From Amanita rubescens (Eukaryota > Basidiomycota > Agaricomycetes > Agaricales > Amanitaceae): DNA of 39,661 nucleotides. The position numbers and the translations under genes were made by a program. Positions 21,001 to 33,783 of this stretch are shown here, one piece after another. The notes under the pieces were generated by a model. It did no database searches. It saw nothing but the letters and a program-made list of their open reading frames with translations, and was not told the DNA's origin. The DNA lies in NCBI GenBank assembly GCA_015039365.1, contig WION01000488.1:1-39661 (forward strand), written 5' to 3'. Within the stretch, counting starts at the first letter, position 1. Every line of letters starts with the position of its first letter.

Positions 21001-24000
21001 AAATGTAGTCATATACAGGTGAAAATCCAATTATTCTTTTTTTTACTTTTAGAATTGCAACTTTACTATTTAGGGTAGATGCCACATCAGAGTCCCACAC
21101 ACTATGCACCTCATTAACAAATGATTTCCAGTAGAACGAGACAAATTTATGTGAGGTGTAGTGATCTGGATTCCCAAGGAGGTACATGCAAACCATTGGT
21201 CCACCCATTTCTGATTTGGTTGACAGCAAGTTTACCATTTTTGTCAGCAATTGTCGAGCTTTATCCTTTTCAGAAATTGAACTCCCAATGATTTCTTGAT
21301 TTCTATCAAATATGCTTTTTATTGCTTCAAACACTACATGTGTTTTTAAGCTGCTTTTAGTAATATAGTCAGAAATGTAGACAATAACTGCCTTTAATGC
21401 AGTACCTGACCACATGCTTGTTACATCTGTGTTGCACCTGAATATATATGTCAAATAAGTAGTAATGAAGTTCATCCAAGGTTCACCTTTTTTCAGGTTC
21501 AAAGCCCCAGACTCTGCATCAATTTGAGTCACTTCAAAAGTAGGTCTTGGAAAGCGTGCTTTGCATGTTCCATATTTGTTGTCTCTACACCCCACATATG
21601 CCACCCTTTTGTTAATTGAACCATCCTTGTTTAACCCTCTATCACAGTTATGAATGTTTGACTTGCTGACAATATCATCCACTACAAATTCAAAATTTTT
21701 CCACCAAGATTCAACATCAGAACATTTCTGGCAGTCATTACATTCAGTTGGGCACATTGGGGGAGGTGCATCAGGCAAAGTTTCAGTAGGGTCTTTATAG
21801 TCCTCTGATTTACTAATGTGGTCCATTCTTTGTAAGATTTCATCTTTTGTTCCTGTCAAAAATTCTCCAATCTGACAACTTTCAATCCATGCAATGATTT
21901 TTTCTTGGAAGTCAGAGTTTGGATCCAGAATGAGGTCACGCATTTCCTGTGGTGTCAAGTTTCCCTTGATCCATAGCATCATATGTAAATGAAGAGCCAG
22001 TCTGCCTTGCTGTTCAACAGTACCATAGAAAGCTTTAGTATGACCATACAAGCCCATATGTGTAGAACCAACCCCAAGAACATCACAAATAAATGTGTTT
22101 ACTAAAAAGTGGAAAAATCTTGCACATGCCACTGGATTGCTGCAAATCCGCCTTAGACGTTCATCATAAGGTAGGCTAATTGGTTCAAATAATGCCTCAT
22201 TTCCGGCATAGTAAATGCAAATAGGATGTTTTACATCTGCTGGAGATAATGTGATATACCAAAATGGTGCTCCACAGTGTGCAACAAGAGACCAAATCTC
22301 ATTTCTCATCCATTTCTTGCTTGTATTGGATCCTTTAACTTTACCAGAAACATGATCTAAATCTCTAATCAGTTGAAAACACTGCTTTTCTGCTTCAGTA
22401 TTTGGCTCAACAAAGTCATCCTTTGACAGGCGATGAATGATTGAGTTCAGTGCATCAGCATCAATACTCAGAAGCCTCCCTGATATGTCATCAAAAATAC
22501 GCTTTTCAGCTAGTAAAAAACCATTAGTTGTAGCTGCTTTAACTTGTTCATGACTAAATGCTACAAAAGGGAAGTTAGGATCTGTTTGAAATCTTTTATC
22601 ATGATACATAAGTAGTCGTCTTTTGTGTTCAGCATCTGACAATCTTGGTACACTTCCTATACCACCTAATCCATAAGGAAATAGCCAGGGAAACATTTGA
22701 GGATATAAATGGGGATTTTTCCAGATGCTTTCAGCTTGGGCACCATGTCCAACTGCAAGAACCTTGCCTTGATTGTTTAAGTGATGCAATGCCTTAGCCT
22801 TGACTTCATTTAATGACATTATGTTAAGTTGCTCTCCTGTTAATCCATGGACTGTGAAAGAGCACATACCTTCCTCTGTTCCATCTTCATCCTCCATATC
22901 ATGCACACTTGTACCTTCAGCAGTTTTATTGGTAAACAATTGTTTGAATTCTACACTAACTGGGGGCATATCTTCTGGATAGCTTTCTAGATTTGATTCA
23001 GATACACACACATCAGCATAATCTGCATGATTTAGAATGAGCCAGTTTAGAGCTCTCTTTACATGATTACGACGGACTAGAAATGGTGTTCTCTTGAAAT
23101 CAGCTGCAGATGGTTTACAAGGGCCTGTAAACATGATTGCCAAAACCTCTTCTATGTCATCCTTTGGGGGAGGTAGCATGTCGTATACTTTTGGTAGAGG
23201 AGAAGGGAAGGCTATAGCATTTGCTTTCATTTTCCGCATTCCTGATGCAATTTTTATGGAGCAACAAGAATGTCGCACCCTGGCAACTAGCATTTGCTCC
23301 ACTAGTCTTAAGGAAGACAATTCATCTGGAATTTCACCAATCCAAAGCCCATTGGCAAGCGCATGTTTAGGCACTTTGCCTTTGCGCAGAGCAGTTCTAC
23401 ATGTGTTACATACATGTTTGCAAGAATGATCTATGACCACAGGATATTCTTTTAATTTATCATGCTCCTTGTGTCTCTCCTGTCTAGTAACACCCGGAGT
23501 ATTTAACACATGAAGAAGGTTCTTAACATTTTTTAAACTTGAGAGAAGTTTTACACTGGTCAACTGCCCACATACAGCACATCCTAATTCTTCAATGTTT
23601 ATCTTAGACATTTTTTGGCATGCTCCAGTAATAACTGTATGTGCAATACTTTTAGTAATTGGGGGCGGTGGAAATATTGAATCCAATGTTTCTTCTACAA
23701 TAGTTGAACTATCTGCTAATTTATAATATGTGTCTACTGATTTGTCCTTCATATCATTTATATTATTCACTTTCATATTTTTAATAAATTTTCTGGTCTT
23801 AGATCTAGTATCTGTTATCTCTAGTTTGAACTTATCAACAATTTTTGGGGGTTTTTCCATTTTATCTGGTTTGTTCACAGCAAATATTGTAACAAATTTG
23901 TGACACTCAGAACAAGAATGTAATAAGAAAAGGTTGTGAAGCATAGCTGAAGTTGATCGTGAGCCTACATTCATCCCATGTGATTGAGCCAGTTGTCGAC

Positions 24001-24598
24001 ATGCTGATACAGGGATGATCTTTACAAGTGCACTCAGAGGTATGGATGTCTGCACATACATTGAATCAATATATTGATCCTTTGGCTCTTTGGTGTGTTC
24101 AATATATTGGAAAGTGCAACCAGATTTTGCTAAGTGACCTTGTATCGCTTTAGGCAGATAAGGCATCAACATATCATAGGAAATAGGACGCATTCTATAG
24201 CCACCAATATGTTCAGACCTTTTAGATGCTGAGAGTTTAAATTGACTAATGTCATGCCATACATTCAAACACATTTCAATGACCACCAATGTGATGAAAG
24301 CAGCAAATTGCATCTCATCTGAGACAATATGTAACCATACTTGTATGATAACAAGCAAAAGAGTCATACCCCTGTCTTGGGCAACTAAGTTAAGAATATA
24401 TGCTATTCTACATTGAACATAAAGTTGCTGTTATACATATATTATGGTGTTAGAACATTATATGGAATCATAGCTTGAACTTACAGATAAGAATGTATCT
24501 GATATTGAATAAACACAAGACATTGAATTGTGAATCAAATCTATAGGATCATATGTATTAAGACCTTGAGGGTAATATCGAATATAGATTCTTACCAT
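17231..24598 (-). CDS. Helitron Rep-helicase with C-terminal protease-like domain
   Basis: A 2378-codon uninterrupted frame (24367-17231), probably extended upstream: 24427-24368 adds 20 codons, and a 57-nt intron (24484-24428, GTAAGT...AACAG, branch CTAAC) joins 24598-24485. Residues below count from the Met at 24367. CxxC pairs near 152-156, 263-266 and 316-323 suggest an N-terminal zinc module. The Rep nuclease HUH motif is H793-L-H795 in LALHLHMMLWIKG, and the two catalytic tyrosines are Y997 and Y1001 (YISDYITK). The SF1B PIF1-like helicase has Walker A GGMGGTGKS at 1493-1501, Walker B VFLDEVSML near 1569, and GDFAQLPP at 1609-1616. The last 260 residues resemble a cysteine protease of the ubiquitin-hydrolase kind: ENSCAYDSAL (C2128), NYHFTSRIV (H2326), WFHDG (D2342). 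Helitrons move by rolling-circle replication; the intact frame suggests a recent or active copy. Element termini were not resolved. Confidence 0.93.
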
Positions 24599-26198
24599 GT
24601 ACAAGAACTGCTATTTGCAAAGCCCTGATGTCTCTGACTAATATGCATGCCACGATGACCACTAGGCACACAAGCGTAGGATAAAAAGACAACGCATGTT
24701 GAAATGCTATTAAAAACAAAAATAAGGAACGTCATAACGTCGTCATCTCATACTAGACTCACAATTCATGATATCCCATTTTGCAAAAGAGGTCACTGAA
24801 GCTGCGTTGATTACATGCAACATCATCTGTATATCCATCTGTGTAGACATAAATACTGATATCCCAATGATCATCACTCACGCATAGCTTTTCGCGCATC
24901 AAGCTTATCAGATGTGGTGAACCGTACAGGAAACTCCTTAAGTTGGTAATGGACGATTCCTGTACAAGTCTTGTGTAAATCATTTTTGAGAAAAGTAACA
25001 GCGCTTTTCCAAAAGTCAGGTCAGCTTAATCATGGACAATGTAATGGATTGCACCATTGACGAGAACACAATCAATATCTATCCCCACCGCTACACATAG
25101 GCCATAGAACGGTTGGATAGTTGTTGAAATGAGAAGATGCTAAATGGATAACGAAATCAGACAGGGATGGATGATCACATAGTGCAAACTCACCAAGTCT
25201 TTCAATTCGCACGACATGTACATCTTCACTTTGTAGTAGTTACGTTGGAGGACTGTCGAGGTCGGTCACAGGGTTATCAGTTATAATTGGATTCCCATCG
25301 CACGTGCAACATGCTAGCCTATATCAGATACAGTCAAGACATTTACATAATATTTATCTGTTCCTGCCTATACACACGACATCAACTCATTGCCGAAGCA
25401 TGTTACAAATAACCGATTGCAGATGTGGAACGTGTGGGCCGCTGATCAAGGAGATCCCGTCTCATTCACTGAATTGATCTCCTGTGTGAGTCGTGACTGA
25501 CACCATTTGACGACTGTACATTGTCTACGGTGAGGCGCATTGTTAACGTAAAATTTAGGCGCTCATGATATACATGGAGTCAATTTCAATCATTATCGCC
25601 CACGCGCACTGCGATAACCAGTCACCGACGCGGAACGCGCGTCCCTTGTGAGAGACACCATTTGAAGACTTGGAGATGGCGTCTTGATCCATGAAAAGCA
25701 CCATTATGGCTACCGGGTGCGTTAATGTTTGCACGTAAAGCTATCGGCCATGTTGACGCAATGACAGATTAGGTGGACTTGGACGGAAATCCGCAGCGAT
25801 CCATCCTGAAATTCTCGCTTCCGATTCAAAGTGTTACTATGGATACAGGATGATCAAGTCGGATGGATGTGAGTACGGGCTTCCGCAGATTACACCCCGC
25901 GCGGCATGCATGGATGACAGTTTAGCTCAATAGGACTGCCCTGCAACGATGAAGCTAAGCGTGTTGGTTGGAACCGGCAAGTCGGATGACGACGGTTACA
26001 TCCTATGGATTACATGTTACGTTGACTTCCACCACCGACTCGTCTTAGCTCCCAAAGTCACCTTCACTCAGACATCATCTACTTCTATCTCTCGGGCCCT
26101 CATATGCGACGTTCGGAAATTCTTAAACTAAGTGGCGAAGTTGCTGTTGTACGTACAATTTCATCCACCGATAACGTTTGAATTCTTATCAAGCGCAG
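24599..26198. other. Upstream of the Helitron gene; no firm gene
   Basis: AT-rich up to about 24720, then ordinary composition. An open frame at 24759-24983 (-) ends at a good donor (GTGAGT) and could be joined through an AATAG acceptor near 24712 to hydrophobic coding-like sequence. This may be a 5' exon chain of the Helitron gene or remains of a gene it landed in; I could not decide. An open frame at 25949-26131 (+) may be an upstream exon of the gene at 26199. Confidence 0.35.
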
Positions 26199-26636
26199 GA
26201 ATCCTATCCAACTTTCAAGGCGTTACTATTTCCTGACTCGTCGAAGCTGCCCATTCTGATCAATATCCCTCTAATTCATCCATCATTACAACCAACTTTG
26301 CAAAATATGAATTTGGATATGTATTTTGAGGGCTCTACACCTCGAGTGAAACTCGTGAACGAATTTCCACTTGGTTCTCCTCTGCCATTGAAATATCAAT
26401 ATGTCTTTTTCTTCTTGTCGTTGGTATGTTTCACTCATATTCTTGGCTATAACGACGTTAAAGACTTAGTAAAGACAGATCAAATTGTCAATTCATGTAT
26501 CATGAACTTATCCGCCGGTCATTCGTTATGGTTTGGCAATGTGCTTATTTTGAAGACCACCAAAACAGAAGAACAAAGGCTTGTTTCTATCACGGCGACT
26601 GACCGTTTATTGGCTGAACGCATCGTTTTATCGTGA
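26199..26636 (+). CDS. Unknown protein, 3' exon
   Basis: The frame is open from an acceptor (GCGCAG at 26198) to a TGA at 26634-26636, about 145 codons. It includes GSTPRVKLVNEFPLGSPLP, a hydrophobic YQYVFFFLSLVCFTHILGY, and a later NLSAGHSLWFGNVLILK. The texture is that of a real protein and recalls Agaricomycete hypothetical proteins of unknown function. The 5' exon is not settled; 25949-26131 is a candidate. No function is proposed. Confidence 0.5.
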   Translation, partial: ESYPTFKALLFPDSSKLPILINIPLIHPSLQPTLQNMNLDMYFEGSTPRVKLVNEFPLGSPLPLKYQYVFFFLSLVCFTHILGYNDVKDLVKTDQIVNSCIMNLSAGHSLWFGNVLILKTTKTEEQRLVSITATDRLLAERIVLS

Positions 26637-27024
26637 GATCAACACTACTTTCAAGTCTCTCTTACTGATTTAATTTGTATTGTAAAGCTTAACGTATGGA
26701 ACAAATTTATCGCAGTCCTCTGTGTCGACGTTGTAGATAGGTGGAGGACGTTAGACAGAGTACTCACATGAATCATATACGTTATCAATGAATGTATCCT
26801 TCAGTTCTTAATACAAAGTGCACGAACAGACGCAAGTTCGAGGCGGCTTCTACACGCGTGGGACATATTTAAACCATTCGGAAGAGGAATGATCGAAGTA
26901 TTCCTATTGGACGTGAACAACTATAAGTACCGTCAATGCTGGTTCTAGATGTCACCTCTATTCCGTTCGTGCACGTTCTATCCGTTCTCATATCTTTTGC
27001 ATAACAAAGCCGATATTGTCATTG

Positions 27025-28024
27025 ATGATCACCTTCGATATGTGTGTAACACTTTTCAATCGCTGTTCGTATTATTTTGATGACCGGAAATTAAGGACAA
27101 ATTTCAGCGTAGAATTGTGGTTCAAAATTTTTGATCTCCTGCCGATCGAAGACATTTTGGTCCTAGAGCGTACCTCACAGAGACTGAGGGATCTGAAGGA
27201 TGAATACTGCCAGTCAGTTTTCAAACTGACAAGAGTCCTTATGCCATTCTTGTCATCGGAGAATGATGTACAAGAATTTGTCAAAACGATGAAGGGTACC
27301 GACGCGCTTATCAGCGGTTCCACCGCGTTGCAGTTTTTCGACAGGACATATTATCAATATGCCGATTTGGACCTCTACTTTGAAGCGAAGCACCTCGAAG
27401 TCTGGAAGACGCAGATGATCGCATTTGGGTATACCTTGGTTCCAAAGATAGGAAATAATGCATTGGATGTTGTCGAAAACATCTATGAGTATCCCAGCTT
27501 CCAACAAATAGAGGCGCTGGAGACCTTCAAGCACAGAAGTACAGCCAAGGTCGTACAATTGATGGCGACGAAGGCATCACCGATTCGTGCAATATTGGAT
27601 TTTCATTCCAGTGCGTAGCGTTCCTAATGTGATTTGTTCTTAAACTGAGATACATAAAGCCTGCGTTATGAATGTGATTACACACGCGCGTGCATACTCT
27701 TTATATCCCGTCAGCACCTTTATCCAGCGAGAAACAATAGTTTGTGGACCGATAAACAAAAAGGCGTTGAAAGCACTTGATAAATACAAGAAACGCGGTT
27801 GGCTTGCGGTACACACAATACTTACTGAAAACTTCCAATGCGCAGCGGATGAGTTGAAAATGAGGACACGTTGGCTCGGAGACAGTCGGTGCTGGATGAT
27901 AAATCTTGAAGGAGAGAATAAAGAATGGTCTAAACTTGAGGGGCATAACATATTGTGGTGTATAAAACTGACGAAGTACGCCAAAACTTACCAGTTTAAC
28001 CCACAGATGGTGATAAAGAATTAA
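27025..28024 (+). CDS. F-box protein with nucleotidyltransferase-like region
   Basis: Exons 27025-27610 and 27660-28024 (49-nt intron GTGCGT...AAAG) give 316 residues. The ATG at 27025 was preferred to the upstream TTG. Residues around 30-60 (FSVELWFKIFDLLPIEDILV) form an F-box, the Skp1-binding motif of SCF ubiquitin ligases. The following part, GSTALQFFDRTYYQYADLDLYF, has the G-S-x(n)-D-x-D layout of a nucleotidyltransferase-like fold. The second exon continues with TCVMNVITHARAYSLYP and ends in a Trp-rich region. This two-part architecture is common in large Agaricomycete F-box families. Target and activity are unknown. Confidence 0.75.
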
Positions 28025-28612
28025 ATAGAAAGATGTAATTTCATACACGACATGTTTAAATGCTCATCGTAATGTTGCTCTGTAAGCTGGGGATTGTTCT
28101 CAATGCTCATAATAGAGCATCAAACCATCAAAAGACAGCAACTAGTCGGCGACGTAGCTCGTATAGCATTTATATGTGTGATGGTCACCGCTTCGAGACA
28201 TGAGGATAGGTCCTTACATTGGCATTAGTACGAGTGTCAATGCTATACTACAGCTAGTTCGTGTGATGCCACTGCCAGACGGAAGTCTACTGATGCGTCC
28301 ACTTCGCCTACTCACTTCAGCAAACAACTTAGGTGGGGTGGGGACGTCAGGCACAGGATCTTTCTGGAGAATTTCCTGGAGCATTTTGGAACGCTCCAGC
28401 AGGAATGCGATCGTGCGATGGATCACGGCTGACTCTAGTGTGGATGATGAATTAACGCAAAGGGCGCAGCAACTCGGAACGGATCACCAAACCTACAGTA
28501 TTCCGGAGCTCAAAGTTTTGCCATCATGTGATGCGCCAATGTGACGACGCAATTCTAGAACACCCTGTCTGCCTTTGGCAAAGAAGCACCGCAACCTGAA
28601 AGGTGAAGGGTT
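28025..28612. other. Intergenic
   Basis: No supported gene. Open frames at 28200-28544 (+) and 28214-28426 (-) overlap and lack family features. A GGVGTSGTG string near 28340 on the plus strand faintly recalls a Walker A loop in the frame leading to the helicase relic, but it lacks the GKS/GKT end. Confidence 0.35.
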
Positions 28613-29044
28613 TTGGGAAAGGTTCATCCGCATCATTCATCCCTTGCTCCTGCTCTATTGGCGCGCCTTCTTTCCTGCCAAGCACAAATGACCAAATTGT
28701 GGTATGGTCTCGACTACCTGTTCATTGACGAAGTGTCCATGGTCAGTTTTGGGTCTCTTCGAATGCTTAGCCTCATGCTCTCCTGGCCCTCCGATTGCTT
28801 ATCTATGATTGACGAGAGAAACATCATCGTCGCAGGGGACGTAGCGCAACTTCCTCCTCTCACCATAGCGGGTAATCACTATGTTGGACACCGTCCGGTG
28901 TGTCTTCCCATCTTCTCTATTAACAGGGAGTCGCTGACCTTGTTTATTGTACTATTAGAATCACAACATCATAGACGACAAGTTCTATCAGATTTACACG
29001 GAGAGAGTCAAAGGAGTCATACATTCGGAGGAACCAATAGATGA
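28613..29044 (+). pseudogene. Relic of a PIF1/Helitron helicase
   Basis: The frame contains GLDYLFIDEVSMVS (Walker B of PIF1-like helicases) and, 45 residues on, NIIVAGDVAQLPP (motif III), the same order as in the intact Helitron protein at 17231-24598. Walker A, the Rep nuclease and the later helicase motifs are not found in frame around it. The surrounding sequence is GC-average, unlike the AT-rich Helitron, and the residues differ, so this is an older, different copy reduced to a fragment. Confidence 0.72.
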
Positions 29045-29559
29045 ACGATTTACATGTCTCTCGATCAACAACTCCACTAGCAACAAAGAAGGGAGTAAAA
29101 CCGACAGCGACGACGATCGCCTAAGACCTTTTGCGATTGTCCCGCCTGTTGATGGTGGACTTGAAAATAATGTAGCGGTAAGGTCATTTTGGGTAGTTAT
29201 CCTTCCTTTGCACATCATTGCTTTTGCAGTCTTCTACATCCTCTGTCTCTAGTAGCACAGCACTCGCATCCCGCGTCAAGCAGGCCAAGACCTCAGAAAA
29301 GAATGCCGGGAAGAAACGTGATACAGAGTACACAAATGTCGATTGACAGTGACGCTCTTCAATTGTTTCTTTTTACACTACAGTTTAAATTTTCACATGA
29401 CTATCATACGAGTATCGAACAGACTCTATAAGAGAAATGATATTGGTGAGCTAGGTAAACAAATGGTATGTAACTAGATGTATGCAAGTACAGAGCACAT
29501 TTGGGCGTATATCCGATTTCGAAAGACGCAGTATGACATGGAACGATGTTAGTCACCTC
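29045..29559. other. No gene recognised
   Basis: Follows the helicase relic. Short frames on either strand have no recognised content. Confidence 0.4.
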
Positions 29560-30330
29560 TCTGAATCCCATCAATGAACGTCAAAAGGTGCGCTCCTGGA
29601 GAGATTTGTAAAGGATGTGAATCGTACGGTGGCTGTGATTGGGTCGATTTGTAGGCGGTTTCGGATACGTACGGGGGGGACCGTAGGCGTATTTAGTAGC
29701 ATAGGCGTGAACCACGGGCCCTTTCTGATGGTGAGCGGGCAAGTTGATAAGACCGGGGTTCGTTTCTGATAGTGACAGGGTGAATTCGCGATTCGCAGAT
29801 GTTGAGAGAGGTGAAAACAGAGAGCCGGAGTTTGTGAGATGGGCTCTAGGGCCGTAAGGGTATGAGTGATAGGCTTGTAGGCCAATTGGGATATATAGGG
29901 GGGGGGGCACGTGTAAGGCTGGGGGGGAGGGGGGGGCACGTGTAAGCCTTAAGGCCATTTGTAGAATAGATGCGAGAGCCGCTATTGAGGGTGAGGGAGT
30001 AGGTGTATGGGTCGTTTGTGAGAAGGACTTGAATGCCGTGAAGATGTGTTTGGGATGGGCGGCTATTTCAGATACGTAACGGGCGGAGGGGGGGCCGTGC
30101 TATGGCCATTTGTAGAGTAGGTTTGAGACCCTCTTGCGAGCGTGAGCGAGTAGACATATGGGCTTTTTGTCAGAAGGGCATGAACGCCGTTTGACCAGGT
30201 GTCAATGTGTTTGGGACGGGCTCCAGAGCCGCTTGTAGAGGCGACTTTGGTATGGCGGCCGACGGAGATGAGGTGAGAGATTTGAGAGCCGTCGATGGTT
30301 CTGGCGTGAGCGCCATTTGAAGGTTAGACT
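29560..30330. repeat. Imperfect G-rich tandem repeats, about 155 bp
   Basis: The segment starting near 29950 (GGCCATTTGTAGAATAG) recurs near 30107 (GGCCATTTGTAGAGTAGG). Both are followed by a GAG(T/C)GAG-type stretch, an aGAAGG(A/G)C and a TGTGTTTGGGA block. Parts of the unit are recognisable upstream near 29650-29720. G runs (GGGGGGGG) occur at 29898, 29925 and 30090. Proline-rich frames on the minus strand (29571-29958) are by-products of this composition. Confidence 0.6.
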
Positions 30331-30524
30331 TGAAAACTATTCCAGTTGCTGACAAATCAAGGTAAGTCGAGTTGGAGCGAACCGAAGGGAGAATTACCCT
30401 AAGCGTCTCAACAACAGGAATGGAACACATGTCATATGGCGGATGGGAGTCCAACGTTAAGTAAAGAAGAGATAAACAGCGGTGAAATGCTTGCTGGCGA
30501 CGTTGAGATCGGCTTGACGTTATA

Positions 30525-30765
30525 TAGTAGGGTTAGGGTTAAGATGAAGGGAACAGCAGATTCCCTATATGTAAATGTCGTGGACAGCAAAGGTTCTTTA
30601 CCGATCATTCACATATATATGTGTTGTTCGGGGTCCTCTTGTTTCTCGACGTTTGAACGGACGCGTTCACTGAAACCGCATCCTGAACGTGAGGAGGACG
30701 GAGAGATGCGTGACAATGACGAGTTTCCTTTTCCTTCAGATTACATAAGTCATTTAATTGCATGA
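30525..30765 (+). repeat. Left inverted repeat
   Basis: Aligns to the reverse complement of 35110-35350. Best-matched parts are GGACGCGTTCACTGAAACCG, CGTGAGGAGGAC, GTTTCTCGACG and, at the inner end, CAGATTACATAAG. Identity appears roughly three quarters overall by eye, with small indels. The outer end carries TAGGGTTAGGGTTA. Confidence 0.8.
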
Positions 30766-30993
30766 GGTCATTGATGACTCGTCATCATGCCCATGCGTTT
30801 TACCTCAAGGACCCACTCAAGTAAAGCGTATCTCATTTACTCTTGCGAATGAACCTTTCCCAAAAACTGATATCTGCACATTGAAACATGTAGAGAAGAT
30901 GGAGGAGACATGGGTGCAAGAGTTCATATAACGTCAACTACAACCGTCATTTATGTTATACGTGTATCATACATAACAATCAGATAGATGTTA

Positions 30994-33166
30994 TCATGCG
31001 AGGTCTTTAACGTCAACTTTGCCCAGTATGATTATGAACTGAATATTTAAGCTCGCACAGCTTCTGATGGTGTCATCATCAGCGCTCGCTCTTGTTTTCC
31101 AGCTGCCCACTGTATAGCCAACAGTAGCGATGTACTTGCAAGGGGGGATGTCTGTCTTGCCGTTTTTATATATCGGCAAATCCGTGATATTCTTCAATCC
31201 TTCCTTGTCAAACATAAACTCTGGTCTTTTGCGCACATCGTAAACAGGTACTTTGAAGGAGGATGTTTTAAGACACATAACGTTGACAGAAAATTGTACG
31301 TACCATTGTCTTTGAACCCAAGTGATGGAGGAAAATGCGTAGATTTTCCCTTGTTTGGATTCGGCGATGATCCAAGTTTGACTGGCGATGAAGTGAGAAG
31401 TCCTGCAGGTACTCGCGTACGTGAAGGGGAGCTTGAAGCTTGATTACAAAAGATTTAGGGAAGTCAAAGAAGATCAGGAACGAAAACGCACAGGATGCAT
31501 AATTTACAGAGTTGTTATAATCTGCACCGGCCCCTTCTCTGCGAGTAGTAAGAAGCAAACTCCCTGAGTCTAATAAGCAAAGATATTCGTCCGTTTCAAA
31601 CACAGTTCCTATATAGGCGAGAAGCCGTTGTACTTCTCCCGCAAAAGGAAGTAAGACAACCTGTCGAATCTAGCAAATAGCAGCACCATATCAGTTTATC
31701 AGAACGAAGTGCAGAAGATAATAAATATAATCTCACCTTGTGACTAGCATTAATCGAACTATCCGTCGGATTTTTCAATTGAGATTCGACAACTAGTCCA
31801 GTCGTAAGGAACACCGCGTTCCTGCCTTGTTTACTGTTTTCGCCCTTGAAGCATATTTTGCCAGCATCATATGCTACTAGATTAGGCGATGCACGAGAAG
31901 GATTGAGAAAAGGTAATGTGTGGGTAAATTTCACTGCCGCTGTTAATTGCCTAAAAGGAAACATGGTAATCGGCACATTGGGTCAAGTTTTTAGTATACG
32001 TACCGTTTACCCTCAGGCCCCGCTACCATGTTTAAAACAACTTTCTCATATCCAAGAGCAACGTTAGAGCCTGGCTCAGGTTGAGGTTGGCCAAACCGAA
32101 CAAATTGAATAACAGATGCATTCCTTTAATGTTGAAAACGTTAGCACGAAACGAAGAGTCACAAAGATGTTGGATGCATCGAAACTTGCCTAAGAGTGGG
32201 TAGAGTCTTATGTTCTTCGCGTAAGAGGGGATCAATATCTTCTTCTTCTAATATCAAGGGATTATTCTGAATATCTTTGTTTCGTGTAACACCGGAGTCC
32301 GTAATCTCCGGAAAAGAGTCCAGATATGTTGTTTTTGTTTCTTTTGCTCGATAGTTTGTCAAAACATTCGTTGAGTTTCTCGATTTGAGTGAATGGGTAC
32401 TGTGCATCGCATCGGAATCGTCCCCGCTTTCATTTGAGTTGTCGATATCGGAATCGGAAAACCTGAGTCGATATCTCGTTTGGCGGAAGAACATAGAGTT
32501 AGAATTGAACATACGAGTGTCTATCTTTGTTATCGTTTATACCGAAATCAGAGTCTCCTTCGGTACTAGAAGCGCTGAGATATGAAACACGTTGAGTGCC
32601 AACGTCATGAGGAGAAAAACGGAAAGCGACAACATACACAGTAGAGGATTCTTTTGTTGTATGCGATTGAGATTTTATGCGGGGCATCCCTCTGGTTGGA
32701 CGTGCTGTCTGAATAGGTTTGGCAAGGTCCGAATCACTGGATGCGATAAATGTCTACATCAAGCATTGAAATGAAACGAAATGTACCTTCGTAACTTGAA
32801 AAGTCTTGGTTTCTTGACATTTACGACAGCATATTCATCTGTATCAACAGCGACATTTGTAGAGAGGTTAGGGCTACAATAGACAGAAGTAAGAAAAGAA
32901 TAAGAGAAAGCTTAAAGAATGACATACATTTGCTCAGGTTCTGTGATCTCGTTTTCGTGAGCGACAGTTTCAGACAGGATGTTGGCGCTTGAAACACGCG
33001 CAAGTGGAACGTCGCTATCATCATCGCCTGGAATGACGAAGCTATAGAAGTATGCAAATGAGAAACGTGTGATGGACAGACAAGAGACATACTTGTCTGA
33101 CTCCGGAACAACCGAGGAAGACTTTACTTGTTTGGTGTTACTTCGTTTCCTTTTCCTTGGAGCCAT
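30994..33166 (-). CDS. Unknown multi-exon protein, low-complexity N-terminus
   Basis: It starts MAPRKRKRSNTKQVKSSSVV at 33166 and runs through several short exons (visible pieces near 33166-33092, 33030-32935, 32875-32770, 32700-32500, 32490-32180). These encode a polar, Ser/Asp-rich region with FRQTRYRLRFSDSDIDNSNE and LILEEEDIDPLLREEHK. A more globular part follows (31960-31270: KFTHTLPFLNPSRASPNLVA, QGRNAVFLTTGLVVESQ, VFETDEYLCLLDSGSLLLT). The last exon (31260-30994) has VPVYDVRKRPEFMFD, IPPCKYIATVGYTVGSW and LNIQFIIILG. I recall similar proteins as repeated hypothetical proteins in Agaricomycete genomes; no function is known to me. Exon limits are approximate. Confidence 0.55.
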
Positions 33167-33783
33167 TGAGACACGAAGACCACAGATCAACGGTGAGAGG
33201 TGAAAGACTGGTTGTGGGGAGCAGGATAGCACACGGAAAAAAACTTGAACATACCCTCATATGATAAGGGTAACGATGGTGGTGAACTTGAAGCCGCATC
33301 GTTCAGGCGAGAAGCTGACTGTAGATCGTATTGCGATCGAATTCAACACACCAGAAATAGAACAGTAGTAAAGGCGCATCATCTGATGGTTAATCATTGA
33401 GCATCGGAGCACCGTTATTGTGGCCTTCGGTGCTCCGTTAGATGTTTCGCCTGTCAGAAATGATAACGCGCATGAAGTCCGAAGTACTTACCGTGACGAC
33501 CATAGGCTAATCACTTGAAGTATGATCTTTGAGCTGCGGGATACTGTTCGATATAGTAATATTCGGTGAGCCGTCGGATGCGGCGCCCGTTGCGTCAATG
33601 CTTATTTCAGCAGCTACTGCGTCATCTGACGTTGTCTATTGTAGTCAAGTCCATTCGGCGATCCGTCGATCCCTATCCCTGGGAAGGAAGATCACGAGTT
33701 CAGGATCGCTGTAGGTCCTATATAGAAAATGTATGAGCTGAGGAGCAGATGACGGCATCAATCACTGGTAACCAATCACATAC
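33167..33783. promoter_or_regulatory. Shared divergent promoter region
   Basis: The only space between two divergent genes of the inverted-repeat unit, so it must hold both promoters. It contains a perfect hairpin: CGGAGCACCG at 33405-33414 and CGGTGCTCCG at 33428-33437 with a 13-nt loop. An open frame at 33529-33714 (+) has no family features. Confidence 0.45.

Noticed and set aside
29571..29958. Two overlapping proline-rich minus-strand frames
   Set aside because: They lie in the G-rich imperfect repeats; composition alone explains them.
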